Assembly: GCA_028714035.1 (NCBI GenBank)
Contig: JAQTNA010000003.1
Location: forward strand, 1 to 64,000
Reading direction: 5' to 3'
Source of the DNA: Rhodocyclaceae bacterium
GTDB taxonomy: Bacteria; Pseudomonadota; Gammaproteobacteria; Burkholderiales; Rhodocyclaceae
DNA length: 64,000 bases
Position numbers and translations under genes: made by a program. Shown here one piece after another: positions 17,420-26,533 of this stretch. Positions within the stretch are counted from its first letter, which is position 1, and every line of letters begins with the position of its first letter. The notes under the pieces were generated by a model. That model saw only the letters and a program-made list of their open reading frames with translations, searched no databases and was not told the origin of the DNA.

Positions 17420-18277
17420 CTTGCCTTTCCGATTCTTGACCTCATCCTCCAGCTCCTTGAAGCTGGGACGTTCGGTGGAATACAGCACCTTGCGGCCGAA
17501 CTCGATGGCCACCTGGGGCGCGTAGCCGCTCATGCTGGCCAGGAGGGTCACCTTCATGCACTGGTACATCTTGGTGGATTCGGCGGCCTTGGTCTCGAGC
17601 ACGGTGGCCAGGGGGCCGACGAAGCCATAGGAAAGCAAAATACCGAGGAAGGTACCCACCAGGGCCGCGGCGATCAGCTTGCCCAGTTCGGCCGGCGGAA
17701 TGCCCACCGACTCCATGGTGTGCACCACGCCCATCACCGCCGCCACGATACCGAATGCGGGCAGGCCGTCCGCCAGCTTCGCCACGGCATGACCGGGCGC
17801 CTCCGCCTCGTGGTGGTGGGTATCAATTTCCGTGTCCATCAAGGCCTCGATCTCGAAGGCGTTGAGGTTGCCGCCCACCATCATGCGCAGGTAGTCCGTC
17901 AGGAACTCCACCGCATGGTGATCGTGCAGGATGGTCGGGTACTTGCCGAAGATGGCGCTCGCTTCCGGATTCTCGATGTCGCCCTCGATGGACATGAGGC
18001 CTTCCTTCCGGACCTTGGCCAGGATTTCAAACAGGAGCGACAGCAGGTCCAGATAGAGCGCCTTGCTGTAGGGAGAGCCTTTGAACAAGGAGGGCAGCGC
18101 CTTGAGCACCGCCTTGATGGATTTGCCGTCATTGGCGACCACGAAGGCGCCGAGCGTGGCCCCGCCGATCATGATGAGCTCCACGGGCTGAATGAGGGAG
18201 CCCACATGCCCGCCTGCCAGCGCGAACCCACCTATCACGGCAGCGAGAATCACTACGTAACCGACGATTACAAACAT
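17417..18277 (-). CDS. motA: Flagellar motor stator protein MotA
   Basis: A 286-residue protein with four transmembrane segments, beginning MFVIVGYVVILAAVIGGFAL. The cytoplasmic region carries the charged residues used to push on the rotor. The family pattern PAFGIVAAVMGVVHTM and GTFLGILLSYGFVGPLAT fits the last two helices. It is the first gene of motA-motB-mcp-cheY-cheA. No flagellar structural genes are in the window, so this is a detached motility/chemotaxis operon. Confidence 0.95.
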   Translation of the reverse strand: MFVIVGYVVILAAVIGGFALAGGHVGSLIQPVELIMIGGATLGAFVVANDGKSIKAVLKALPSLFKGSPYSKALYLDLLSLLFEILAKVRKEGLMSIEGDIENPEASAIFGKYPTILHDHHAVEFLTDYLRMMVGGNLNAFEIEALMDTEIDTHHHEAEAPGHAVAKLADGLPAFGIVAAVMGVVHTMESVGIPPAELGKLIAAALVGTFLGILLSYGFVGPLATVLETKAAESTKMYQCMKVTLLASMSGYAPQVAIEFGRKVLYSTERPSFKELEDEVKNRKGK

Positions 18278-18422
18278 GAAACTTCCCCGTCAGATAAATT
18301 GGTTGCGGAGCGGGAGGGGCCAAGAAATGACGCTTCCCGGGTTCTATTGGGCAGGGTATCGGCGCCTTGCCAGAAAACTTGAGGAGACAGGATACAGAAT
18401 CATGCGGGCAATCCCGGCAAAG

Positions 18423-18450
18423 AAAAACGGGGGCAATGCCCCCGTTTTTT
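18423..18450 (-). terminator. Rho-independent terminator downstream of the PpiC-type gene
   Basis: A symmetrical hairpin AAAAACGGGGGC-AAT-GCCCCCGTTTTTT, with A and T runs on both sides, lies 21 bases after the stop of the minus-strand PpiC gene and upstream of motA. On the minus strand it ends in a run of T. It could also act in the opposite direction. Confidence 0.88.
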
Positions 18451-18470
18451 CCATCTGAACCCGGATAGCC

Positions 18471-19286
18471 TTACTGGACCTTGGCCTTCTGGCGCAGTTC
18501 CGCAACGTGCTGTTCCACGGAACGGCCCACCAGGGCCTGCTGGATCTGGCCCTTGACCTCGTCCAGGGGCGGTGCCTTGGCGTCGCGGGAGTCTTCCAGC
18601 TTGATGACGTGGTAGCCGAACTGGCTCTTCACCGGCGCGGTGGTGTAGGAGCCCTTGTTCAGGGCAACCATGGCGTCAGAGAATTCCTTCACGAAGTTGC
18701 CCGGGACATTCCAGCCCAGGTCGCCGCCCTTGTCCTTGGAGCCCGGATCCTTGCTCTGCGTGGCCAGGGTATCGAACTTCTCGCCCTTGTCCAGCTTGGC
18801 GATGATGTCCTTCGCCTCGCTTTCCTTCTCCACCAGGATATGGCGGGCCTTGTATTCCTTCTGCGGGTTGGCGGCCACCAGGCGGTCATATTCGGCCTTG
18901 ATGGCGGCGTCGGAAATCGGGTGGGCCTTGAGGAACTGTTGCAGGTAGGCACCGATCAGGATCTGCTGGCGAGCCATCTCCAGTTCGGCCATCACTTCCG
19001 GCGACTTCTCCAGGCCCTTGGACTTGGCCTGCTGTGCCAGCAACTCCCGGCCGACCAGGAAATTCTTGATCTGCTCACGCAACTGGGGGCTATCCGGCGC
19101 GCCCTTGGCGGTTTGTTGCGCCACCAGAGCTTCGACGCGGGACTCGGGAACAGCCACTCCGTTCACCGTGGCCGCCACGGGCTCCTTGGCGGCGCTGCCC
19201 TTGGCAGCCATGGCCGGCGCCTGGGAGAGGAGAGCAGCCAGCATAACCAGGGCCAGTCTGGGGGCGTAAGACTTCAAGGACTTCAT
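18471..19286 (-). CDS. Periplasmic peptidyl-prolyl cis-trans isomerase, PpiC/parvulin type
   Basis: A 271-residue secreted foldase. A signal peptide (about residues 1-27, cleavage near PAMAA) is followed by a SurA-like helical N-terminal part, then a parvulin domain beginning KARHILVEKESEAKDIIAKL with GGDLGWNVPGNFVKEFSDAM and SQFGYHVIKLED. It probably helps fold periplasmic and outer-membrane proteins. It is the last gene of msrB-yciB-yciI-bolA-ppiC and is followed by a strong terminator. Confidence 0.92.
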   Translation of the reverse strand: MKSLKSYAPRLALVMLAALLSQAPAMAAKGSAAKEPVAATVNGVAVPESRVEALVAQQTAKGAPDSPQLREQIKNFLVGRELLAQQAKSKGLEKSPEVMAELEMARQQILIGAYLQQFLKAHPISDAAIKAEYDRLVAANPQKEYKARHILVEKESEAKDIIAKLDKGEKFDTLATQSKDPGSKDKGGDLGWNVPGNFVKEFSDAMVALNKGSYTTAPVKSQFGYHVIKLEDSRDAKAPPLDEVKGQIQQALVGRSVEQHVAELRQKAKVQ

Positions 19287-19340
19287 CGGTATTCCTCGGA
19301 TGGTTGGGTTTGAGAAAGAAGGCAGAGTGCCAAAAGGCGA

Positions 19341-19607
19341 TTATGACTGAAACTCGGACGGTGTGGCGGCGCTGATGGACAGGGCATGGATGCCGTTCCG
19401 CATCAGATCACCCAGGGCCGCGTGGACCATGCGGTGCCGCGCCAGGGTGGGCAGCCCCTCGAAGGCGGCGGAGGTGATGGCCAGGCGGAAATGGCCGCCC
19501 TCCCTCGCCCCGGCGTGCCCCCGGTGGCGGGCGCTGTCATCCAGGATTTCCACCCGGCTCGGCGCCAGACTCGCCAGACGCGCCTCCATCATGGCAGGTA
19601 CGTTCAT
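19341..19607 (-). CDS. bolA: BolA family protein
   Basis: An 88-residue protein with the BolA pattern: SRVEILDDSARHRGHAG, GGHFRLAITSAAFEGLPTLA followed by RHRMVHAALGDLM, and HALSISAATP. BolA proteins bind [2Fe-2S] clusters with monothiol glutaredoxins and affect morphology and stress response. Its ATG shares four bases with the TGA of the YciI gene upstream (ATGA), so translation is coupled. Confidence 0.9.
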   Translation of the reverse strand: MNVPAMMEARLASLAPSRVEILDDSARHRGHAGAREGGHFRLAITSAAFEGLPTLARHRMVHAALGDLMRNGIHALSISAATPSEFQS

Positions 19608-19903
19608 GGCAGGGCGCGCTTGAAGGGGCGGACCTCGGTGCGGGCATAGACGCCCTCCCGCACATAGATGTCCTGCGCCAGCCAGGCCTGGGCCTCCGCG
19701 AGCGACGGAAACTCGGCCACGATCAGGCTGCCGGAAAAGCCCGCCGGCCCCGGATCGGGAGAATCAATGGCGGGGAAAGGCCCGGCCAGCACCAGGCGGC
19801 CCTCCGCCAACAGCGCCTTCAGGCGCTCCACGTGCGCGGGACGAACAGCCAGGCGTTTTTCCAGGCACCCGGGCGCATCCTCGCCGATGAGGGCATAAAG
19901 CAT
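19604..19903 (-). CDS. YciI-like protein
   Basis: A 99-residue protein beginning MLYALIGEDAPG, with RPAHVERLKALLAEGRLVLA and GSLIVAEFPSLAEAQAWLAQ, the ferredoxin-like fold of YCII domains. Members include muconolactone-isomerase-like enzymes and small proteins of unknown role. I chose the ATG at 19903 since the longer reading to 20002 lies inside yciB and adds non-family residues. Its ATG overlaps the yciB stop by one base, and its stop overlaps the bolA start. Confidence 0.88.
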   Translation of the reverse strand: MLYALIGEDAPGCLEKRLAVRPAHVERLKALLAEGRLVLAGPFPAIDSPDPGPAGFSGSLIVAEFPSLAEAQAWLAQDIYVREGVYARTEVRPFKRALP

Positions 19904-20523
19904 CAGTCCTTCTCCTCCATGTAGCGTGACAGCACCATGCCCTGGGCGAGGACGAACATCACCATCAGGCCCGTGCCGCCGAACAGTTTGAAATTGACCC
20001 ACACCGCCGTGGGATAGTTGAAGGCCACGACCAGGTTCAACGCGCCCATGAGGGCGAAGAACGCCACCCAGGACAGGTTGAGCTTGGCCCAGAGCTCTTC
20101 AGACAGGCTCATCTGCTTCTCCAGCATGTTCTTGATGATGTTCTTCTCGAACACCATGGCGGATACCAGCAGCGCAATGGAGAACAGCCAGTAGAGCACG
20201 GTCGGCTTCCACTTGATGAAGGTCTCGTCGTGCAAGGCCAGGGTCGCGCCGCCCATGACCACGATCAGCACCAGGCTGACCCAGAGCATGGTATCCACCT
20301 TGCGCCGCAAGGCCAGGAGCCAGACCACCTGACCCACGGTACCGACGATGGCCGCCAGGGTGGCCACCAGGATGGGCGCCTGGGACACGGGCACGGTGCC
20401 GTCCAGTCCCACCGCGATGAGCAGGGCTCCGACCAGACTGGAAGCGGCCTCGGCACGCCCCTCCGCCAGTTTGAAGGCGGTAAAGAACAGGATGACGGGA
20501 AAGAGATCAAAAAGGAATTTCAT
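19903..20523 (-). CDS. yciB: Inner-membrane septation protein YciB (IspZ)
   Basis: A 206-residue membrane protein with five or six hydrophobic segments, starting MKFLFDLFPVILFFTAFKLA. The 'MK.l.D.fPvi.Ff..fk' start and the later KPTVLYWLFSIALLVSAMVF and FGGTGLMVMFVLAQGMVLSR are typical of the YciB/IspZ family, which is involved in cell envelope and septation maintenance. It heads a tightly coupled group with yciI and bolA. The family start and length (about 180-205) fit. Confidence 0.92.
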   Translation of the reverse strand: MKFLFDLFPVILFFTAFKLAEGRAEAASSLVGALLIAVGLDGTVPVSQAPILVATLAAIVGTVGQVVWLLALRRKVDTMLWVSLVLIVVMGGATLALHDETFIKWKPTVLYWLFSIALLVSAMVFEKNIIKNMLEKQMSLSEELWAKLNLSWVAFFALMGALNLVVAFNYPTAVWVNFKLFGGTGLMVMFVLAQGMVLSRYMEEKD

Positions 20524-20624
20524 GGGCCGGGATTATGCCGATTAGCGTCCACGCTGTCCAACCGCCTCGGCCAGCGATTGAGTAACAAAACCTTGCCGCA
20601 AGACCGCCTGGAGGAATAATCTCG

Positions 20625-21050
20625 TCATTCCTTGGCCGACCCCGCCCCGGTCGTGCCCGCCTGGGCATCCGCTCCTTCCAGCGCCAGGGCAGCGGAATTG
20701 ATGCAGTAGCGCAGGCCCGTGGGCACGGGACCGTCGTCAAAGACATGGCCCAGGTGGGCGCCGCACTGGCGGCAAAGCACTTCCGTGCGCACCATGAAAT
20801 GGCTGCGATCTTCCTGCGTGGCGATATTCCCCGCCGGTGCCGGCCGGTAGAAGCTGGGCCAGCCGCAGCCGGTATCGAATTTTGTCCCGGATTCGAACAG
20901 GGCGGCGCCGCAGCAGACGCAGCGGTAAAGCCCGGGATCCGAGCAATTCCAGTAGACACCGGTGAACGGCCGCTCCGTACCCTTCTCCTGGGTCACATGA
21001 AACTGCTCGGCCGTGAGCCGGGCGCGCAATTCGGCAGTCTTGTCGGTCAT
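20625..21050 (-). CDS. msrB: Peptide methionine-(R)-sulfoxide reductase MsrB
   Basis: A 141-residue enzyme that repairs oxidised methionine (R-sulfoxide). Two CxxC zinc pairs (CVCCG and [12 protein letters not shown]) and the catalytic Cys in [11 protein letters not shown] are visible, with [16 protein letters not shown] and [11 protein letters not shown] as further signatures. It lies 100 bases upstream of yciB on the same strand and is divergent from a sensor kinase. Length is normal. Confidence 0.95.
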   Translation of the reverse strand: MTDKTAELRARLTAEQFHVTQEKGTERPFTGVYWNCSDPGLYRCVCCGAALFESGTKFDTGCGWPSFYRPAPAGNIATQEDRSHFMVRTEVLCRQCGAHLGHVFDDGPVPTGLRYCINSAALALEGADAQAGTTGAGSAKE

Positions 21051-21196
21051 GGTTCACAGCCCGTGGCTTATGGAGCGAGTCCGTACGACTCGCGCCGCAA
21101 CAAATAATTCCCTTGTATACCCTAACAATTCGCACCAGAGCGGCCGATAATCGTTGACTATAAGAGTTTGGCACGCGGGATCAAATTGAGGAAGTA

Positions 21197-23257
21197 ATGG
21201 GGACAAACAAGGGCAAAAACAAGCGCGTCGGCCCGGGCCGGGAAATCGCCTGCCCGACCCCGGCCGCCTGCCCGCCGCCCGCCGAACCCCTGCACCGAGG
21301 CGAGCGGGAAATATTGCGCATGATCGCCACGGGCCAGCCCCTTGACCTCATCCTGGATCGTCTGGTGGCCGTCATCGAGGCCCATTGTCCCGGCACACGC
21401 GGCTCGGTGCTGCGGCTCGACGGCGAGAAACTGGGCCACGGAACCGCGCCCAGCCTGCCCCAGGACTATGCGCGCCAGATTGACGGCGTTCGGGTCGGCC
21501 CCAGGGCCGGCTCCTGCGGCACCGCCTGCCATACCGGAAAGCGGGTGGTGGTCAGCGACATCGCGGGCGATCCGCTATGGCGCGACTACCGCGACCTGGC
21601 GCTCGCCTCCGGTCTCCAGGCCTGCTGGTCCCAACCCATCCTGGACGGCAACGGCTCCGTGCTGGGCAGCTTTGCCATGTATTACGACACGCCGCGTACC
21701 CCGACGGCGGAAGACCTCGGCATCCTCGAAACAGCCGCCCAACTGGCGGGCCTGGCCCTGGAACGACAGGCGTCCCTGGATGCGGCCAACGAAAGTGCCC
21801 AACGGCTACGCTTCACCTTCGAACAGGCGGCCGTGGGCATCCTGGAACTGGACACCGAGGGCCTTTGCGTGCGTGCCAACGCCCGCTTCTGCCGGATATT
21901 CGGCTTCGAGGAATCCGAGGTCGCCGGCCAGCGTTACGAGCGACTCCTGTTCCCCGAGAATCGGGCACGGGAAATGGCCGCCCTGCGGGCGTTGGTCAGA
22001 GGGGAAATCCAGGAACACGCCGGGGAGGGCCTCTACTGCCGGCATCGCAGCGGCTCGGTCTGGGCCAGCGTCACCGCCGCCGCGGTGAAGGACGGCACGG
22101 GCCGGCCCGTCCACCTCGTGCTGGCCGTGCAGGACATATCCGACCGCAAGGCTTTCGAGCAGGCGCTGAAGGAAAGCGAGTTGTACAACCGCAGCCTGTT
22201 CGATTCCTCCCCCATGGGCCTGGCTCTGGTGACCAGCGACGGGCTGATCGTGGACTGCAATCCGGCCTACACCCGTATCGTCGGCTCCAGCCTGGAGGAC
22301 GTGCTGACCCCCGGCTTCCGGCCGGTCGTCGCCCCGGGCTACGAGGGGGAAGAAGCCCGCGCCCGACAGGAACTGATGGAACACGGCTACTCGTCGCCCT
22401 TCGAGCAGGAGTACCTCCGGCCCGACGGCCAGAAGGTCTGCGTGCGCGTGGCAGGTCGCAAGGTGGCGCGCGGCGGCGCCCGCTTCGCCATCATGAGCCT
22501 GGAAGACATCACGGCCCGCCGCCGGGCGGAAGATGAGGTGCGCCGGCTCAACGAGACCCTGGAGCAGCGGGTGCGGGAGCGCACCGCGGAGCTGGAAGCG
22601 TCGAACCGGGAGTTGGAGGCTTTCAGTTATTCCGTTTCCCACGACCTGCGCGCGCCCTTGCGCGCCCTGGACGGCTTTGCCCACATGCTGGTGGAAGAGT
22701 TCGGCGAGAACCTGGGGCCCCATGGACGCGGCCACCTGTTGCGCATCCGGGCTGCCAGCCAGCGCATGGGGGAACTGATAGACGATCTGATCGAACTGGC
22801 CCGCATCACGCGCCAACAGTTGAAACCGATGTTCGTGGATCTTTCCGCCATGGCGACGGCCCTGGCGCGGGACATCTCCGAGACGGAGCCCGGCCGCCGT
22901 GTATCCTGGCGCATAGAACCCGGCCTGTCCGCAGAAGGGGATCCGACGCTCCTGCGCCTGGCCCTTTCCAACCTGTTGCAGAACGCCTGGAAATTCACCG
23001 CGCAGAAGGAAGAGGCCGTGATCGAGTTCTTCGGAAGCGGGGAAGGCTTCCACGTGCGGGACAACGGCGCCGGCTTCGACATGCGTTACGGCAACAAGCT
23101 GTTCACCCCATTCCAGCGCCTGCACCCCACCAGCCATTTCCAGGGCAGCGGCATCGGGTTGGCCATCGTCGCCCGCATCGTCGCCCGGCACAGCGGCCGG
23201 GCCTGGGCCCAGGGAGAACCCGGCCAAGGCGCGACCTTCAGCTTCACCCTGGGCTAG
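21197..23257 (+). CDS. Cytoplasmic sensor histidine kinase with GAF and two PAS domains
   Basis: A 686-residue kinase with no transmembrane helix. It contains a GAF domain (about residues 35-195, with GSCGTACHTGKRVVVSDIAG), PAS 1 (about 200-330, EQAAVGILELDTEGLCVRAN), PAS 2 (about 340-460), a coiled coil, and a HisKA helix with His in SYSVSHDLRAPLRALDGFAH. The ATPase domain has NLLQNAWKFTAQ and DNGAGFDM with GSGIGLAIVARIV. The 'FSYSVSHDLRAPLR' box is of the phytochrome-like subgroup, but the GAF lacks a visible bilin-binding pattern. It is divergent from msrB and followed by another kinase gene in the same direction. No receiver is present. Confidence 0.88.
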   Translation: MGTNKGKNKRVGPGREIACPTPAACPPPAEPLHRGEREILRMIATGQPLDLILDRLVAVIEAHCPGTRGSVLRLDGEKLGHGTAPSLPQDYARQIDGVRVGPRAGSCGTACHTGKRVVVSDIAGDPLWRDYRDLALASGLQACWSQPILDGNGSVLGSFAMYYDTPRTPTAEDLGILETAAQLAGLALERQASLDAANESAQRLRFTFEQAAVGILELDTEGLCVRANARFCRIFGFEESEVAGQRYERLLFPENRAREMAALRALVRGEIQEHAGEGLYCRHRSGSVWASVTAAAVKDGTGRPVHLVLAVQDISDRKAFEQALKESELYNRSLFDSSPMGLALVTSDGLIVDCNPAYTRIVGSSLEDVLTPGFRPVVAPGYEGEEARARQELMEHGYSSPFEQEYLRPDGQKVCVRVAGRKVARGGARFAIMSLEDITARRRAEDEVRRLNETLEQRVRERTAELEASNRELEAFSYSVSHDLRAPLRALDGFAHMLVEEFGENLGPHGRGHLLRIRAASQRMGELIDDLIELARITRQQLKPMFVDLSAMATALARDISETEPGRRVSWRIEPGLSAEGDPTLLRLALSNLLQNAWKFTAQKEEAVIEFFGSGEGFHVRDNGAGFDMRYGNKLFTPFQRLHPTSHFQGSGIGLAIVARIVARHSGRAWAQGEPGQGATFSFTLG

Positions 23258-23447
23258 GCGCCGACGGAAACCCCCTGTCGCCCGGCCCGCGCAGGGCGAA
23301 CGCCCCCTCGCGGCGAAAGAATCATGGGTAACCGGAAATACCACACGTTTTCGGACACATTGTTCTTGGCTGCCCCCTGAATAATGCCATATGCTGCCAG
23401 GCAATCGCTCCCAGGGATCAAGGCTTCCCTGCTCTATAGACCCGGCA

Positions 23448-26400
23448 ATGCTTTCCTTTCTGAAACGCCTGAGCATACGCAACCGCGTGTGGATGATCGT
23501 GGCGATGCTGATCTTCGGCATCGGACTGGGTGCGGCCCTTGACACCCTGCTCTTGAGGCAGGTGCTCTGGCACGAGAAGGAAGTCAAGACCCGGCAACTG
23601 GTGGACAGCGCATACAGTGTCCTGGCCCACTTTTACGATCTCCAGCGGAAAGGCGAGCTCAGCGAAGCCGCGGCTCGGGCGGCCGCCATCGGCACCATCA
23701 AGGCGATGCGCTACGAAGAGACGGAGTATTTCTGGCTCAACGACCTGGGCACGCCCTTTCCCAGGATGATCATGCATCCGACCATGCCGACCCTGGATGG
23801 CACGCTGCTCGACTCGCAGCAGTTCAACTGCGCGACCGGACTGCGGGTGGGAAACGAGACCCGCTTCACCGCCACTGATGGCCGGAAAAACCTCTTCGTC
23901 GCCTTCGTCGAGGTGGTCAGTCAGGGCGGGCAAGGCTACGTCACCTACAACTGGCCCAAACCCCGGGCCAATGGCGGCGTCTCCGAGGAACTTCACCCCA
24001 AGCTTTCCTACGTCAGGAAGTTCGAACCCTGGGGTTGGCTCGTCGGCTCCGGCATCTACATGGATGACGCGGCCGATGCGGTGCGGACCCAGGCCTGGCA
24101 CAACCTCCTGCTGGTGGCGGGCGTCGGCGCGGTCCTCCTGTTGCTCGCCTCTCTCTTGGCCCACGGTATCGCCGCCCCCCTGCGCCGCATGGTCGCCACC
24201 ATGCGCACCCTGGGCGTGAGCGATAGCGGCTTCTCCCAGCGCCTGCCCGTGGAGGGGCCAGGCGAAGTCGCCGACCTGGCGGGCAGCTTCAACGAGATGC
24301 TGGGACACCTCCAGGAACGTGACTGGGAATTGGCGCGGCACCGGGAGTTCCTGGAAGACGAGGTGGCACGCCGTACCACCGAACTGAGGGCCACCAACCA
24401 ACAGTTGGCGCGGGAACTGGAAGAACGTAAACGCAACAGCGAGGAACTGGAACGCTACCGCCATCACCTGGAAGAACTGGTGGATGAACGCACTGCCGAG
24501 GTCTCCGCCAGAAACCGCCAGTTGGGCGAAATCCAGCTCGCCATGGACCAGGTGGGCATCGGCATCTACTGGATAGACCCGAGAACCGGGCGCTTCTTCA
24601 ACGTCAACCAGTACGCCTGTGACATGCTGGGCTACACCCGGGAGGAGATGCTGGGACTGCGGGTGCCGGACATCGCGCGGAACTTCCCCCCGGAGGCTTT
24701 CCAGATGACCGCATACAGTGTCCGCCAGGGACAGACGCAGCCCTTCGAGTCCGAGAACTGCGCCAAGGACGGCCGCGTCATCCCGGTCGAGATCACACCC
24801 TATTTCCTGGAAGGCACGCAGGACCAGGCCGCCCATTTCATCGTCTTCGCCCGGGATATCAGCCAGCGCAAGCAAGGCGAGCAGGCCTTGCTGGAAGCCA
24901 AGGAAGCGGCGGAAGTGGCAACCCGGGCCAAGAGCACTTTCCTGGCCAACATGAGCCATGAAATCCGCACGCCGATGAACGCCATCATCGGCCTGACCCA
25001 CATGCTTCGCCGCGCCGATCCGAGGCCCGAGCAGGCCGAGCGGCTGGCCAAGATTACCGGCGCGGCGGACCATCTTCTGTCGGTCATCAACGACATCCTG
25101 GACATTTCCAAGATCGAAGCCGACAAACTCGTGCTGGAGAAGTCGGACTTCGACCTGGAGCCCCTGCTGTCCCGCGTGTGTTCCCTGGTGCAGGAAAAGG
25201 CCCAGGCCAGGGGCCTGGAACTGGTGATGGACATCGGCGAACTTCCGGAGCGACTGAACGGCGATGCCACCCGGCTGAGCCAGATTCTCCTGAACTACGT
25301 GGGCAACGCCGTGAAATTCACCGAACGGGGCACCATCCTGCTGCGGGCGCGACAGCTATCGGAGAGCGGGGAGGCAGTGCTGGCCCGGTTCGACGTGGAA
25401 GACACGGGCATCGGCATCGAAGCCAGCACGCTCGGGCGCCTGTTCAACGCCTTCGAGCAGGCCGACAGTTCCACCACGCGCAAGTTCGGCGGCACCGGGC
25501 TGGGACTGGCCATCGCCCAGCACCTGGCCCACCTGATGGGGGGCGACGCCGGCGCGGACAGCACACCGGGCCAGGGCAGCCGCTTCTGGTTCACGGCCAG
25601 GCTGGGCAAGGCCAGGCGCCCGCCGGAATCCCGCGTCATTCCCGCCCTGGCGGGGCGGCGCGCCCTGGTCGTGGATGACTTGCCCGCCACGCAACTGGTG
25701 TTGAACCACCTGCTGCGTATCAACGGTCTGCGCAGCGATTCCGTGGCCAGCGGACAGGAAGCGCTTGCGGCCGTGCTGGAGGCCCAGAAGGCCGGGGATC
25801 CCTTCGCGGTGATCCTCATTGATCTGCACATGCCGGGAATGGACGGCCTGGCCACCCTGGGCGAACTGCGCAAGCTGCCCCTGGAGCAGCCACCCGTGGC
25901 CCTGCTGGTCACCCATTCAGGCGACCCCCATGTCTTCGCCGATGCGCGCCATGCCGGCTTTACCGAGGTGCTCATCAAACCGGTGACCGTGGCCATGCTG
26001 CATGACAGCCTGCAGAGGCAACTGCTGCCCTGGAACCTGGCACCCGATGGCCTGGACGCCGTCGCGAACTTCGAGGCGAGACTGCGCGGCGAACACGGCC
26101 ATGCGCGGCTCCTGATGGCCGAGGACGATCCGCTGAACCAGGAAATTGCGCTGGAAATGCTATCCGAGGCGGGCCTGCGGGTGGACGTGGCAAACAACGG
26201 CCGCGAGGCCCTGGACAAGGCCATCGCCCAAAAATACGACCTGATCCTCATGGACATGCAGATGCCGGACATGGACGGCCTGGAGGCAACGCGGGCCATA
26301 CGCCGGCTGCCCCAGTACGCCGGCACCCCCATCCTGGCCATGACCGCCAATTCCTACTCGGAGGATCGGGACAGGTGCCTGGCGGCCGGCATGAACGATT

Positions 26401-26483
26401 TCATCAGCAAGCCGGTCGTTCCCGAAGTCCTGTTCGAGGTCCTGCTGAACTGGCTGTCCAGCCCCCCTGCCCCGGGCCACTGA
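23448..26483 (+). CDS. Membrane hybrid sensor kinase: Cache-HAMP-PAS-HisKA-HATPase-REC-REC
   Basis: A kinase of about 1011 residues. The first transmembrane helix ([20 protein letters not shown]) precedes a single-Cache periplasmic sensor with [19 protein letters not shown] and [17 protein letters not shown] second helix ([20 protein letters not shown]) leads to HAMP, a PAS domain ([20 protein letters not shown]), HisKA ([20 protein letters not shown]), HATPase, and two intact receivers with Asp in [12 protein letters not shown] and [14 protein letters not shown] preferred the ATG at 23448 because it places the charged residues just before the helix; an upstream ATG at 23391 is possible. The output partner is not in the neighbourhood. 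Confidence 0.88.
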   Translation: MLSFLKRLSIRNRVWMIVAMLIFGIGLGAALDTLLLRQVLWHEKEVKTRQLVDSAYSVLAHFYDLQRKGELSEAAARAAAIGTIKAMRYEETEYFWLNDLGTPFPRMIMHPTMPTLDGTLLDSQQFNCATGLRVGNETRFTATDGRKNLFVAFVEVVSQGGQGYVTYNWPKPRANGGVSEELHPKLSYVRKFEPWGWLVGSGIYMDDAADAVRTQAWHNLLLVAGVGAVLLLLASLLAHGIAAPLRRMVATMRTLGVSDSGFSQRLPVEGPGEVADLAGSFNEMLGHLQERDWELARHREFLEDEVARRTTELRATNQQLARELEERKRNSEELERYRHHLEELVDERTAEVSARNRQLGEIQLAMDQVGIGIYWIDPRTGRFFNVNQYACDMLGYTREEMLGLRVPDIARNFPPEAFQMTAYSVRQGQTQPFESENCAKDGRVIPVEITPYFLEGTQDQAAHFIVFARDISQRKQGEQALLEAKEAAEVATRAKSTFLANMSHEIRTPMNAIIGLTHMLRRADPRPEQAERLAKITGAADHLLSVINDILDISKIEADKLVLEKSDFDLEPLLSRVCSLVQEKAQARGLELVMDIGELPERLNGDATRLSQILLNYVGNAVKFTERGTILLRARQLSESGEAVLARFDVEDTGIGIEASTLGRLFNAFEQADSSTTRKFGGTGLGLAIAQHLAHLMGGDAGADSTPGQGSRFWFTARLGKARRPPESRVIPALAGRRALVVDDLPATQLVLNHLLRINGLRSDSVASGQEALAAVLEAQKAGDPFAVILIDLHMPGMDGLATLGELRKLPLEQPPVALLVTHSGDPHVFADARHAGFTEVLIKPVTVAMLHDSLQRQLLPWNLAPDGLDAVANFEARLRGEHGHARLLMAEDDPLNQEIALEMLSEAGLRVDVANNGREALDKAIAQKYDLILMDMQMPDMDGLEATRAIRRLPQYAGTPILAMTANSYSEDRDRCLAAGMNDFISKPVVPEVLFEVLLNWLSSPPAPGH

Positions 26484-26533
26484 ACCCTCGGGCAAGCGAA
26501 TCCGGGCAAAAGCCCCGAGAATGCCCCGCGCCC

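Noticed and set aside
21197..23257. A bacteriophytochrome call for the GAF/PAS kinase
   Set aside because: The kinase box resembles phytochromes, but there is no N-terminal PAS-Cys chromophore site or PHY domain, so a light-sensing function is not supported.
26484..26533. CTCGGG...CCCGAG hairpin between convergent kinase genes as a terminator
   Set aside because: The stem is short and imperfect and lacks a T tract; listed as undetermined.
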